A stretch of 62,702 nucleotides of DNA from Lachnospiraceae bacterium (GTDB lineage Bacteria > Bacillota > Clostridia > Lachnospirales > Lachnospiraceae). Of the stretch, positions 9,869 through 18,669 are shown in pieces (the first letter of the stretch is position 1; each line of letters opens with the position of its first letter). The notes beneath the pieces were generated by a model. It was not told the origin of the DNA, did not search any database, and saw only the letters and a program-made list of their open reading frames with translations. The stretch is taken from the NCBI GenBank assembly GCA_017544835.1, contig JAFYDI010000109.1, positions 1 to 62,702 of the forward strand. Reading direction: 5' to 3'. The translations under genes were made by a program, and so were the position numbers.

Positions 9869-9877
9869 TGTTATAAT
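9869..9877 (+). promoter_or_regulatory. Extended -10 promoter of the sensor operon, directly before the start codon
   Basis: TG, one base, then a perfect TATAAT (9872-9877). Only six bases separate it from the ATG at 9884, so transcription would begin at or within a base or two of the start codon. No good -35 is present (TTCGTA at 9848-9853 is the best), which is usual for extended -10 promoters. Confidence 0.6.
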
Positions 9878-9883
9878 ACCCCC

Positions 9884-10936
9884 ATGAGTGTAAAGATTAG
9901 GGGATTTGTCAAAAGAATAAGCGTATTAATCTTAGGAGCAGCGATGCTCCTTCTTAGTGCATGCAGACAAACCGAACGAAACGCACTCATATCCGATATT
10001 TCCGAGAAATACAGCGTCCCTAACGACAAGCAGCTCATCGTCTATACTTCCCACAAAGAAGAAGTATATCTTCCCATCATAAGAGAATTTGAAAACCGCA
10101 CCGGCATATGGGTAGAGATTCATGCCGGCGGTACTACCGAGATGTTTAAGCAAGTACGTACGGCGGCTGAAGAAGGCGCCTGCGACATAATGTTCGGAGG
10201 CGGTATAGAGTCCTTCGAAGCGGGCAGAGACATGTTCCTTCCCTATGAAGTCTCGGACAAAGAAAGCCTTGATTCAAACTACTTATCCGACGGCAATTCC
10301 TGGACACCGTTCACGGAACTTCCCCTGGTATTTATATACAACAACAAACTGGTGCCCGAGTCCGAAGCGCCTGCCACATGGGCGGAGCTTATAGACTCTA
10401 AGTGGAGAGGGCAGATTGCTTTTGCCGACCTGCACAGTTCGGGTACGAGTTATACCATTCTTTCGACAATTTCACAGATGAGCAATAAGCCTTTAAAGGA
10501 CTCGATGGAAGCCTTTCTTAATAATCTTGACGGGCGCGTATTAACTTCGTCTGGGCAGATTATCGAGCAGGTTTCGGACGGTTCTTTCCTGATGGGTATT
10601 ACGCTTGAAGAGACTGCCAAGAAAGCGATTCAGGCAGGTTACGACATTTCAATGGTATATCCGGCAGACGGTACCAGCGCGGTGCCGGACGGAGTTGCCA
10701 TGGTTAAGAACGCGCCGCATAGCTACAATGCGGGCTTGTTCATAGATTTTGTTACAGGCTACGATACTCAGGCATATGCGATGGATGAGTTCTTAAGACG
10801 TCCCATTCGCACCGATATTATCCTGCCCGAAGGCTATTCGGCCATTGACCAGATTGAATTTGACATAGAGAAATCCGCCGCAGAGGAAGAAGAAATCTTT
10901 AACCTCTGGGACGAGATTTTCGGTAAGGAGGACTGA
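9884..10936 (+). CDS. Lipoprotein solute-binding protein of a three-component sensor (HptA/AfuA-like)
   Basis: A 350-residue protein with a basic N-terminus, a hydrophobic segment and lipobox LLSAC, giving a lipidated Cys27 on the outer face of the membrane. The mature part (QLIVYTSHKEEVYLPIIREF, then GGTTEMFKQVRTAAEEGACD) is a type-2 periplasmic-binding fold of the iron(III)/AfuA/HptA class. It sits 1 base before the kinase and response regulator genes. The same order occurs in HptA-HptS-HptR systems, where the binding protein detects extracellular hexose phosphate for the kinase. ATG 9884 has no ribosome binding site and lies at the predicted transcription start. Frame extension upstream to 9815 would lack a signal peptide at its N-terminus. 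Confidence 0.82.
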   Translation: MSVKIRGFVKRISVLILGAAMLLLSACRQTERNALISDISEKYSVPNDKQLIVYTSHKEEVYLPIIREFENRTGIWVEIHAGGTTEMFKQVRTAAEEGACDIMFGGGIESFEAGRDMFLPYEVSDKESLDSNYLSDGNSWTPFTELPLVFIYNNKLVPESEAPATWAELIDSKWRGQIAFADLHSSGTSYTILSTISQMSNKPLKDSMEAFLNNLDGRVLTSSGQIIEQVSDGSFLMGITLEETAKKAIQAGYDISMVYPADGTSAVPDGVAMVKNAPHSYNAGLFIDFVTGYDTQAYAMDEFLRRPIRTDIILPEGYSAIDQIEFDIEKSAAEEEEIFNLWDEIFGKED

Positions 10937-10937
10937 T

Positions 10938-12668
10938 ATGGGCTTTATCAGACACTCCTTCAAAAGAAGACTTTTCTTTATCATACTGTCAGTAACCCTG
11001 GTTCTTGTAATCTTCGGAGGAATACTTACAATTCAGGGATTCCAGGCAAGAATCCGCGCCGACCATGAGAGAGAAGACAGGGAGCAGGAAATTGCAATCG
11101 GTAACAAGATTGATGATGTTCTGACTCTTTCCGAGAGTGTTCTTGACAAGATAGCGGAGAGTGACGCGCTTAAGAAAGCTTTAATGCCGGGGCCGAAGAA
11201 CGACCTTGATACATATTCGGCGCTTTATGAAGTGACTGCCGATATCAGAGACTATGCCGTGGTGGATTTGTACCTTGGCGGCACCAGTAAGTTCAGCACC
11301 AGACGAGGTGTTGCATCGGAGGAGCTTCCCACCAATTATGCAGTGCTTAGGGAGGCGGATCAGGCAGCGGGCGAGACCGTATATGCTATGGATCCGTCTG
11401 ATGCCACAGAATCAGGGGCAACCCTTATAATCGCAAGAAAGATTACCGATGTAGGTGCCAAGGGCTATGCCGTAATAAGAATTACCCAAAACGAATTAAA
11501 ACGTATCCTTGCAGGTTCTTTTAACGCAAGAGACGGTTTTATGCTTACGGATAAATTCTTCCGACCTTTCTGCCTTATGGGAACGGCGGAGAGTAAGAAT
11601 AACCTTTCGGTAATACGTAAGAACCTATTTAAGAATGACCTGTACAACAAAGACATAGAAGAGAACGTATACATTTCGGAAGTGGGCGACAGCGGACTGA
11701 TAAGCATCTATATCACACCTCCCGCTTTTGAAAAATCTGCAGTGCGCGCGGGCTACCAGATTGTGCTTATGCAGGTTGTTATAAGTATACTTTTGTGCCT
11801 GCTTGTGGCCTCGAGACTCAGTTCTTCTTTTTCAAAGCCCATCAATACGTTAAGCGTTGCGATGAAGCAGTTTAGAAAGGGCGACTTTGATACCAAGATA
11901 GACCTTAACAGAGAGGATGAATTCGGGCAGTTAGCGTCGGGCTTTAATAAGATGACGGCGCGCCTTAAAGATACCATGCGAGAGCGCGTGGAAGCGGAGA
12001 GAAAGGTTAATGAAGCCCACATAGAGCTTATGCAGGCTCAGCTTAATCCGCACTTCCTCTACAACACTCTTGATACCATCAAGTGGGTTGCGAAGGCCAA
12101 TCAGGTGCCGGAGGTGGCGACTCTTTCTTCGTCACTGGCAACCATCTTAAGAACCGGCATTTCCGAGAATCAGTTCTGCCTGCTTGAAAGCGAGCTTGAC
12201 CTTGTGCGTAACTACTGCGATATTCAGAAGATAAGGTTTGACGACTGCTTTGACCTTGAAATAGAGGTCAAAGAAAGCATCGCCAAAGCATATGTTCCCA
12301 AGCTCATCCTTCAGCCGCTTGTGGAGAATTCAATCATTCACGGACTTGAAGGAAGAAGCGACGGCCGCATTAAGATTACCGCCGACAGACTTTCTTCCGA
12401 CAAGGACACAGATTCCGACACTCTCGTAATAACCGTAAGCGACAACGGTAAGGGTATAAGCGACGAAATGATTAAGCTTATTGAGACTGATGACCCCGAG
12501 GCGTTAAAAGGACACCTGGGGCTTAAGAACGTAAATACCATAATCCGCCTCTATTACGGAAGCGAGTATGGAGTAAGTGCCAAGCGCACTGAGACAGGTA
12601 CAGAGATGACTGTGCGTCTTCCTTTTTCCACGGAGACGCCGGTCAAAGAACGGGAGATAACACCATGA
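10938..12668 (+). CDS. Sensor histidine kinase, LytS/YesM type
   Basis: A 576-residue membrane kinase. Helix 1 is at about residues 12-33, an extracytoplasmic sensor follows to about 268, helix 2 is at about 270-290, then HAMP (about 291-345). The His_kinase domain has LMQAQLNPHFLYNTLDTIKW with His372 as the phosphorylation site. The C-terminal ATPase domain has LQPLVENSIIHG (N box) and DNGKGI (G1 box). This is the YesM/HptS subclass that pairs with AraC-type regulators. It follows the binding protein by 1 base and overlaps the regulator by 4 bases, so the three form one translationally linked unit. Confidence 0.94.
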   Translation: MGFIRHSFKRRLFFIILSVTLVLVIFGGILTIQGFQARIRADHEREDREQEIAIGNKIDDVLTLSESVLDKIAESDALKKALMPGPKNDLDTYSALYEVTADIRDYAVVDLYLGGTSKFSTRRGVASEELPTNYAVLREADQAAGETVYAMDPSDATESGATLIIARKITDVGAKGYAVIRITQNELKRILAGSFNARDGFMLTDKFFRPFCLMGTAESKNNLSVIRKNLFKNDLYNKDIEENVYISEVGDSGLISIYITPPAFEKSAVRAGYQIVLMQVVISILLCLLVASRLSSSFSKPINTLSVAMKQFRKGDFDTKIDLNREDEFGQLASGFNKMTARLKDTMRERVEAERKVNEAHIELMQAQLNPHFLYNTLDTIKWVAKANQVPEVATLSSSLATILRTGISENQFCLLESELDLVRNYCDIQKIRFDDCFDLEIEVKESIAKAYVPKLILQPLVENSIIHGLEGRSDGRIKITADRLSSDKDTDSDTLVITVSDNGKGISDEMIKLIETDDPEALKGHLGLKNVNTIIRLYYGSEYGVSAKRTETGTEMTVRLPFSTETPVKEREITP

Positions 12669-13429
12669 CATCCGTTATGATAGTGGACGATGAGAAATAT
12701 GTAAGAATGGGCATCAAGGAAGAAACCGACTGGGCACTTATAGGCTGCGAAGTGGTGGCTGAGGCGGCCAACGGAGAGGAAGCACTGGCCAAGGCTGAAG
12801 AGACCCGCCCGGACCTTGTAATATCCGATATCAGAATGCCTAAGATGGACGGAATAGAGCTTGCGGAGAAACTTATAGAGAAGTACCCGGCAATAAAGGT
12901 CATATTCCTGACTGCATACAATGAGTTTGAATATGCGCGCCAGGCAGTTCGTATAGGTGTAAGCGATTACCTCTTAAAGCCCTTTAAAGACGGTGAACTG
13001 GAGGCATCTGTTCAGAGACTTCTTCATCTTCATCCCAATACTCCGGCATCGGTTGTGGAGCTTGAGAATACACTTATTCCGCTTAAAGACAAGGCCGACA
13101 TAGCCAACAGATATGTGCAGACCGCGCTTACTTATATAGAAGAGCATTACGCCGACCTTGATTTCTCCATAGGTAAGCTTGCCGACTCCATGGGGGTGAG
13201 CGAAGGCCACATAAGCAGGCTTTTTAAGTCGGAGACGGACGTAGGCATTAACAACTACCTGACCCGCTATCGCATCAGAAAAGCCATGGATTACCTTAAG
13301 GATGTTCAGGTGAAAGTCTACGAAGTGGCCGAGAAAGTGGGTTATCAGGACATAGCATATTTTTCCAACACATTTAAAAAACTGGTCGGCAAGTCGCCCT
13401 CAGACTATCAGACCAAAGGCCTTGAATAA
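12665..13429 (+). CDS. Response regulator with AraC-type DNA-binding domain (YesN/HptR-like)
   Basis: A 254-residue protein. The N-terminal receiver (residues 1-120) has the acidic pair DD at 8-9, phospho-acceptor Asp55 in LVISDIRMPKMDG and the conserved Lys in YLLKPF. The C-terminal 100 residues form two helix-turn-helix units of the AraC family (FSIGKLADSMGVSEGHISRL, then VYEVAEKVGYQDIAYFSNTF). Its start overlaps the kinase stop (ATGA type). It most likely activates the binding-protein gene at 13594 and the transporter behind it. The regulator-binding site was not identified. Confidence 0.95.
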   Translation: MTSVMIVDDEKYVRMGIKEETDWALIGCEVVAEAANGEEALAKAEETRPDLVISDIRMPKMDGIELAEKLIEKYPAIKVIFLTAYNEFEYARQAVRIGVSDYLLKPFKDGELEASVQRLLHLHPNTPASVVELENTLIPLKDKADIANRYVQTALTYIEEHYADLDFSIGKLADSMGVSEGHISRLFKSETDVGINNYLTRYRIRKAMDYLKDVQVKVYEVAEKVGYQDIAYFSNTFKKLVGKSPSDYQTKGLE

Positions 13430-13492
13430 AGATGTGAATTTTTTACAAAAAATATCAGTTTTGTCCTCTGCAAATTATAAACATGCACAAGT

Positions 13493-13541
13493 AGAATGTA
13501 CTTATCAGGAAGCAATAACACAGATAAGTACATTCTTTTTA
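13493..13541 (+). terminator. Terminator between the regulator and the transporter operon
   Basis: AGAATGTACTTATC (13493-13506) and GATAAGTACATTCT (13523-13536) are a perfect 14-bp inverted repeat with a 16-base loop, followed by TTTTATT. It may end the sensor transcript. Because it lies only 53 bases before the next gene it may also attenuate read-through into the transporter genes. Confidence 0.75.
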
Positions 13542-13593
13542 TTGCCATAGTGGCATTATCTGTGCAAATTGCGTAAAGGAGGAAACACATACT

Positions 13594-14991
13594 ATGAAAA
13601 AGAAACTGTTGGCAACACTTTTGGCTTGCACACTGGTAGTTTCAAGCTTCGCTGCTTGCGGTAAGACCGAGACAAGCGCAGGCGGAGAGACACCTGCATC
13701 CAAGACAGAGACAACACAGACAGAAGTTAAGAACGATACCCCTGTAGAAGAACTTACAGGTATCGACTTAATCATCAAAGAAGCCGAAGGCATGACAATG
13801 GAAGAACTTGCCAAGAAGGCTATTGAAGAATCAAACGGAAAGACATTCTACGGCGTAGGTAACTCTAGCCGCGGTAAGTCAGCACTTCCCAAGTTCATCG
13901 AGTACTTACAGTCAATCGATGCTAACTACAGCATGGAATTTGAATGGCAGCAGCCCAAGAACAATAAGATCTTCGAGCAGCTTACCTCTGACTCTTTAAA
14001 GAGCACCGGTACATTCGCAATGACCCTTATCCAGGACGGTAACCAGATTCAGTCTAAGATGGTTGACACAGGTATTTTAAAGACCTTCGTTCCCAAGGAA
14101 TGGGCAGAAGCCAACGGCACAACCGCTGACGCTTTCACAGGTTTCTTACCTCTTCAGACACTTAACAAAGTATTCATGTTTAACTGCACAGGCGACGCTA
14201 AGTTCACCAACTGCTGGGATTTCGTATACGAAGGTTCACACCCCTTATTCATGGGCGTTGATTCTGAAATCGTAGGTAAGAACTTCCTCATGATGCTTAC
14301 AGAGGATAAGTACGCAGGATGGCTTAAAGACGCATACGATAAGCTGGATGCTACCAAGAAGGCTTACTTCGAGCCCACCATTCAGGCTATGCAGTCTGAT
14401 GCTCAGGATTTAGGCCTCGGCGCTAACGGCGCATACGCACTTGCATGGATTAAGCTTTGGGTTAACAACTACAACGAGCAGACCGATGACGGCCCTATCT
14501 GCAACACACTTGTAGATGCATCCGCTACCGATCAGTCAGGTCTCCTTGTTTATTCAAAACTTCGTTCCGTAGAAGAATCCGCATCCGTATCTGTTAACAA
14601 CATCAAGGTTGCAGCTTACGAAGACGGTTACACCGGTATCGGCGGTTACGGTTACTGCCACTACTTATTCCTTACCAAGAACAGTCCTCTTCCTTGGACA
14701 GCATGTGCATTCATCGCATACATGACCTGTACAGAATCAGGCTTCGAAGCATGGGGCAAGGACATGGGCGGTTACTCAGCTAACCCTAACGTTGCTAAGG
14801 AAATCGAAGATAAGTTCCAGCACTCTCAGGGCGGCGGCACAGAATTCCCCGCTAAGAACGACAGAGGTTACGACTGGTGGACAGGCGAAGGCAAAGGCGA
14901 ACTCGTACTTGAAGATCCCCTTTACTGCTCAGAAGTATCCTTCACAGTAGGAAGCTGGATCGACGTACTCGATCACTATAAGCCCGAATAA
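13594..14991 (+). CDS. ABC transporter solute-binding lipoprotein
   Basis: A 465-residue exported lipoprotein. The signal MKKKLLATLLACTLVVSSFA ends in a lipobox with Cys22 (FAACGK). A low-complexity Thr/Glu/Lys linker (residues 25-55) follows, then a large solute-binding domain with many aromatic residues. It is longer than typical AfuA/FbpA proteins (about 340 residues). Codon use is strongly biased, implying high expression. AAAGGAGG precedes the ATG. A hairpin with a short T-run after the stop would reduce transcription of the permease and ATPase genes, giving an excess of binding protein. The ligand is unproven; context suggests a phosphorylated sugar or similar anion. Confidence 0.88.
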   Translation: MKKKLLATLLACTLVVSSFAACGKTETSAGGETPASKTETTQTEVKNDTPVEELTGIDLIIKEAEGMTMEELAKKAIEESNGKTFYGVGNSSRGKSALPKFIEYLQSIDANYSMEFEWQQPKNNKIFEQLTSDSLKSTGTFAMTLIQDGNQIQSKMVDTGILKTFVPKEWAEANGTTADAFTGFLPLQTLNKVFMFNCTGDAKFTNCWDFVYEGSHPLFMGVDSEIVGKNFLMMLTEDKYAGWLKDAYDKLDATKKAYFEPTIQAMQSDAQDLGLGANGAYALAWIKLWVNNYNEQTDDGPICNTLVDASATDQSGLLVYSKLRSVEESASVSVNNIKVAAYEDGYTGIGGYGYCHYLFLTKNSPLPWTACAFIAYMTCTESGFEAWGKDMGGYSANPNVAKEIEDKFQHSQGGGTEFPAKNDRGYDWWTGEGKGELVLEDPLYCSEVSFTVGSWIDVLDHYKPE

Positions 14992-15008
14992 GTAATAAGC
15001 TGTTTAAG

Positions 15009-15044
15009 GGGGTGTCGCTTCCCGCAAGTGGCACCCCTGTTTTT
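15009..15044 (+). terminator. Partial terminator inside the ABC operon
   Basis: GGGGTGTCGCTT pairs with AAGTGGCACCCC over 12 bp (two G-T pairs), followed by TGTTTTT. The permease starts 20 bases later with no visible promoter, so some read-through must occur. Such intercistronic terminators commonly lower permease and ATPase levels relative to the binding protein. Confidence 0.75.
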
Positions 15045-15064
15045 AGAAAAAGAAGGAGCATCCT

Positions 15065-16891
15065 ATGCAGGAAAATATTAAACCTGACAGGGTGGCAATA
15101 TTTAAGAACAAGGTAAAGACATGGTTTTCCCAACCGCAAAATATCATTCTTTTGCTGTTCGGAATAGTACTTACCTTCAGCACGGTTGCCCCCATTGTCG
15201 CTATTGTCAAAGACACATTTTCGATACATCCGGGCACCATTGACCAGCACTTAACCAAGCGTGCATCGGGGTATACGATAGTCAATTATATCGATTTGTT
15301 TACGAGTAAGCTTGCGAAGACCAACCTCTGGAATCCGCTTGTAAATACCGTATTCTTATCGATACTTACATGTATCATATCCATTCTGTTCGGCGGACTT
15401 TTCGCTTTCTTGGTTACAAGAACGGATATGAAGTTCAAAAAATACTTAAGCTCGATATTCATTTTCCCTTATATCATGCCTCAGTGGACACTCGCAGTAG
15501 TATGGCAGCACATGTTCTACTCAAATAAGGTGACGGGCACATCGGACGGACTCTTAGCATCCTTGTTCCACGTGTACTTCCCTCACTGGTGGTGCCAGGG
15601 ATTATTCCCGAGTGCTATGGTATTGGGACTTCACTATGCACCTTTCGCATACATCTTAATCGGCGGAATATTTAAGAACATGGACGCTAACCTTGAAGAG
15701 GCAGCAACCATCTTAGATACGCCCAAGACCAAGATTATGTTTAAGGTAACGCTTCCCATGATTAAACCCGCAATCCTGTCAACCATTCTTTTGGTATTCG
15801 GCAGTGCGATGGGAAGTTATCCTGTTCCTCATTATTTGAACCTTACGACTCTTTCGACCAAGTACATTTCCATGAACAGTAAGTACACCGGCGAGGCAAG
15901 TATCCTTGCAATCATCATGATGATATTCGGTGTAATCATTCTCGGAATGAACCAGTTAAGCCTTAAGAGCCGCAAAAATTACACCACTGTAACCGGTAAG
16001 TCGGGTCAGCTTACTAAGCTTCGAATCGGTAAGATAGGAAAGTACCTTGTAGGTATCATCTTTATCCTTGTTACTTTCTTTACCAGTATCTGGCCGATAC
16101 TATTATTCGCACTTGAGACCTTCTTGCCTAACCCCGGTGACTACAGCTTCCTCTACACAGGAAACCTTGCTCACCTGACTACAAAGTGGTGGGTTACCAA
16201 CGAGAATATTACAGAAAACGGTATGTACGGCCAGCCCGGTATCCTTTACAACAACACAATCTGGCATGCGTTCTTAGGAACCTTGTTACTTGCTGTTGTA
16301 TGTGCGCTTATCGCAGGTACCATCGGAACCTTAATCGGTTATGCGGTTGCCAAGAAGAGAAGAAATAAGTGGGCCAATTACGTTAACAACGTAGCATTCT
16401 TACCCTACTTAATGCCTTCAATCGCAGTCGGCGCGGCTTTCTTTATACTGTTTTCGAATGAAAAGATTAACCTTTTCAATACATATACGCTTCTTATCAT
16501 CGCGGGTGTTGTCAAATACATACCCTTTGCATCAAGAAGCTCGCTTAACTCAATGCTTCAGATAAGCGGTGAGCTTGAAGAAGCCGCACTTATTCAGAAT
16601 GCATCGTGGTTTAAGCGAATGACGAAGATCATAATCCCGATTCAGAAATCTTCGATTATCAGCGGATATCTGCTTCCGTTTATGACCTGCTTAAGAGAAT
16701 TGTCACTGTTCTTACTTTTGTGTACTCAGGGCTTCATTCTTTCGACGACCCTTGATTACTTTGATGAGATGGGACTGTACGCATTCTCCAGTGCCATTAA
16801 CTTAATCCTCATTGTGACGATTCTTGTATTCAATACTTTAGTTAACAAACTCACCGGGGCGAGCCTGGACGACGGCATAGGAGGTAAGTAA
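15065..16891 (+). CDS. ABC transporter permease, two fused membrane domains (AfuB/FbpB type)
   Basis: A 608-residue protein with about 12 membrane helices, containing two binding-protein-dependent permease domains in one chain. Each has an EAA loop for contact with the ATPase: NLEEAATILDTPKTKI near residue 209 and LEEAALIQNASWFKRM near residue 503. The fused arrangement is typical of the iron(III)/AfuB/phosphoglycerate-type importers. AGAAGGAG precedes the ATG. The ATPase gene starts 1 base after the stop, so the two are translationally coupled. Confidence 0.93.
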   Translation: MQENIKPDRVAIFKNKVKTWFSQPQNIILLLFGIVLTFSTVAPIVAIVKDTFSIHPGTIDQHLTKRASGYTIVNYIDLFTSKLAKTNLWNPLVNTVFLSILTCIISILFGGLFAFLVTRTDMKFKKYLSSIFIFPYIMPQWTLAVVWQHMFYSNKVTGTSDGLLASLFHVYFPHWWCQGLFPSAMVLGLHYAPFAYILIGGIFKNMDANLEEAATILDTPKTKIMFKVTLPMIKPAILSTILLVFGSAMGSYPVPHYLNLTTLSTKYISMNSKYTGEASILAIIMMIFGVIILGMNQLSLKSRKNYTTVTGKSGQLTKLRIGKIGKYLVGIIFILVTFFTSIWPILLFALETFLPNPGDYSFLYTGNLAHLTTKWWVTNENITENGMYGQPGILYNNTIWHAFLGTLLLAVVCALIAGTIGTLIGYAVAKKRRNKWANYVNNVAFLPYLMPSIAVGAAFFILFSNEKINLFNTYTLLIIAGVVKYIPFASRSSLNSMLQISGELEEAALIQNASWFKRMTKIIIPIQKSSIISGYLLPFMTCLRELSLFLLLCTQGFILSTTLDYFDEMGLYAFSSAINLILIVTILVFNTLVNKLTGASLDDGIGGK

Positions 16892-16892
16892 G

Positions 16893-18539
16893 ATGCCTGA
16901 AATTAAACTTGAAAATATAACCAAGCGCTGGGGTAAATTTTTTGGTGTTGACAATGTAAGCCTTGATATCCCCAACAATTCATTCATAACACTTCTTGGT
17001 CCCTCCGGCTGCGGTAAGACCACAATCCTTCGTATGATTGCGGGTCTTGAGACTCCCACGGAAGGACGTATCACAATCGGCGACAAGGTAGTATTCGATT
17101 CCAATGCCGGAATTAACGTACCTGCCAACAAAAGAAAGGTCGGATTCTTATTCCAGAACTACGCTTTGTGGCCCAACATGACGGTTTATGAGAATATTTC
17201 TTTTGGCCTTAAGAACATCAATGAAGAGATGCCCGTAGTGGACGTTGAAGCCAAGCGTGCCGCTGACATGGTGAGAGCGTTAAGCAACGGCGCCAAGGTC
17301 AAAGAAGTCATCGAAGAGTGCCGAGACAAAAACGGCAAACTTGATGAAAAGAAAGCATATGTTAAGTTAATCGATAACTTTACACTTTCAATTTATACCG
17401 CGAAGGACCTCTTTAACTTAAAGGTGCATGAGGCTTCCGACCCGAATGCTTTTGCCAAGGGCAAGGCTGCTACATATGCAGAGAAGCTTGAGAGCATTAA
17501 GACCAAGTACCGCAGCGAAGGCAAGGATTTAAACGATGCTTTCGAAGTAACTAAGGACGGCGCTCCCGTTATTGAAAAAAGAAAGCTTACCAAGGAAGAG
17601 ATTGACTCGCAGGTAAGAGCATGCTCGAGAATCGTTAAAATCGGTATGTTCATGGACCGTTATCCCGCAGAGCTTTCGGGCGGTCAGCAGCAGAGAGTTG
17701 CCATTGCAAGAACTTTGGCTCCTAAGCCGCAGGTTCTTTTTATGGACGAGCCTTTGTCTAACCTTGATGCGAAGTTACGTCTTGAGATGAGATATGAGCT
17801 TCAGAGACTTCACGTAGAGACCGGAAGCACCTTCGTATACGTTACGCACGACCAGATGGAAGCTATGACGCTTGCTACAAGAATCTGTCTTGTAAACAAC
17901 GGCGTACTTCAGCAGTATGCGGCTCCTCTTGAAGTGTACAACAGACCCGCGAACCTTTTTGTAGCCGACTTCGTAGGCAATCCTTCCATGAACTTCGTGG
18001 ATGCAAAGGGTAAGCAGAATGAAGACGGCAGCGTTTCTCTTGATATTCTGGACGGAATCAAGGCACGTTTTGTACCGGGCAAGCCTTTAGGCATTTCCGA
18101 CTGGAAGGCCAATCGTGACAAAGAAGCACTTGAAAAGGCAGAGGAAGAGAAGAGGCGCCTAGCACGCAAGGGTGCCGTTGAAAAGACCAACAAGGACGAG
18201 GTATTTAAGTATCACGTACAAAAGGTCGAAGAGGAAGACGACAGCTTAATGGATGCTCCCGTTATCACTGAGGATGATTACGTAATCGGTATCCGTCCCG
18301 AGGCAATCGATATTGAACCGGACGGACACACCGAGGCTACCATCTACGGCGCGATGCCCACAGGTATGGAGTCAACTCTTAAGCTAAGAGTCGGCGAATA
18401 TCTCCTTACAAGCGTGGTATTCGGTAACAGCATCTACTCAATTGACCAGAAAGAGAAGATTAATATAAATGGCGAAGATATCCTGCTATTTGATCGCAAA
18501 TCAGGCAAGCTTATCACCGCCGGCAGGCTTGAAATTTAA
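16893..18539 (+). CDS. ABC transporter ATP-binding protein with a large helical-domain insert
   Basis: A 548-residue ATPase. Walker A is GPSGCGKTT (36-44), Q-loop Gln88 in FLFQNYALWP, signature LSGGQQQRVA (261-270), Walker B VLFMDEP (281-287) and H-loop THDQ follow in order. In MalK-like proteins the Q-loop and signature are about 50 residues apart; here they are 173 apart, so about 120 extra charged, helical residues (about 115-240) are inserted in the helical subdomain. A second charged insert (about 400-445, EKAEEEKRRLARKG) interrupts the C-terminal TOBE-like region. All catalytic motifs are intact, so it should be active. It pairs with the permease upstream. Confidence 0.93.
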   Translation: MPEIKLENITKRWGKFFGVDNVSLDIPNNSFITLLGPSGCGKTTILRMIAGLETPTEGRITIGDKVVFDSNAGINVPANKRKVGFLFQNYALWPNMTVYENISFGLKNINEEMPVVDVEAKRAADMVRALSNGAKVKEVIEECRDKNGKLDEKKAYVKLIDNFTLSIYTAKDLFNLKVHEASDPNAFAKGKAATYAEKLESIKTKYRSEGKDLNDAFEVTKDGAPVIEKRKLTKEEIDSQVRACSRIVKIGMFMDRYPAELSGGQQQRVAIARTLAPKPQVLFMDEPLSNLDAKLRLEMRYELQRLHVETGSTFVYVTHDQMEAMTLATRICLVNNGVLQQYAAPLEVYNRPANLFVADFVGNPSMNFVDAKGKQNEDGSVSLDILDGIKARFVPGKPLGISDWKANRDKEALEKAEEEKRRLARKGAVEKTNKDEVFKYHVQKVEEEDDSLMDAPVITEDDYVIGIRPEAIDIEPDGHTEATIYGAMPTGMESTLKLRVGEYLLTSVVFGNSIYSIDQKEKININGEDILLFDRKSGKLITAGRLEI

Positions 18540-18555
18540 GACTAATGCGCGAAAG

Positions 18556-18586
18556 GCGCCGCTCTCACACGAGGGTGGCGCTTTTT
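18556..18586 (+). terminator. Intrinsic terminator of the ABC operon
   Basis: GCGCCGCTCTC (18556-18566) and GAGGGTGGCGC (18571-18581) form an 11-bp stem with two G-T pairs and loop ACAC, followed by TTTTT. Confidence 0.9.
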
Positions 18587-18669
18587 GCGTTAAATTATGG
18601 CGGTGCGTATGCAGTGAGAGTCTGCCTTAACTGCGATTTTGTCGATATTCAAAGGTCAGAATAGGGTTG

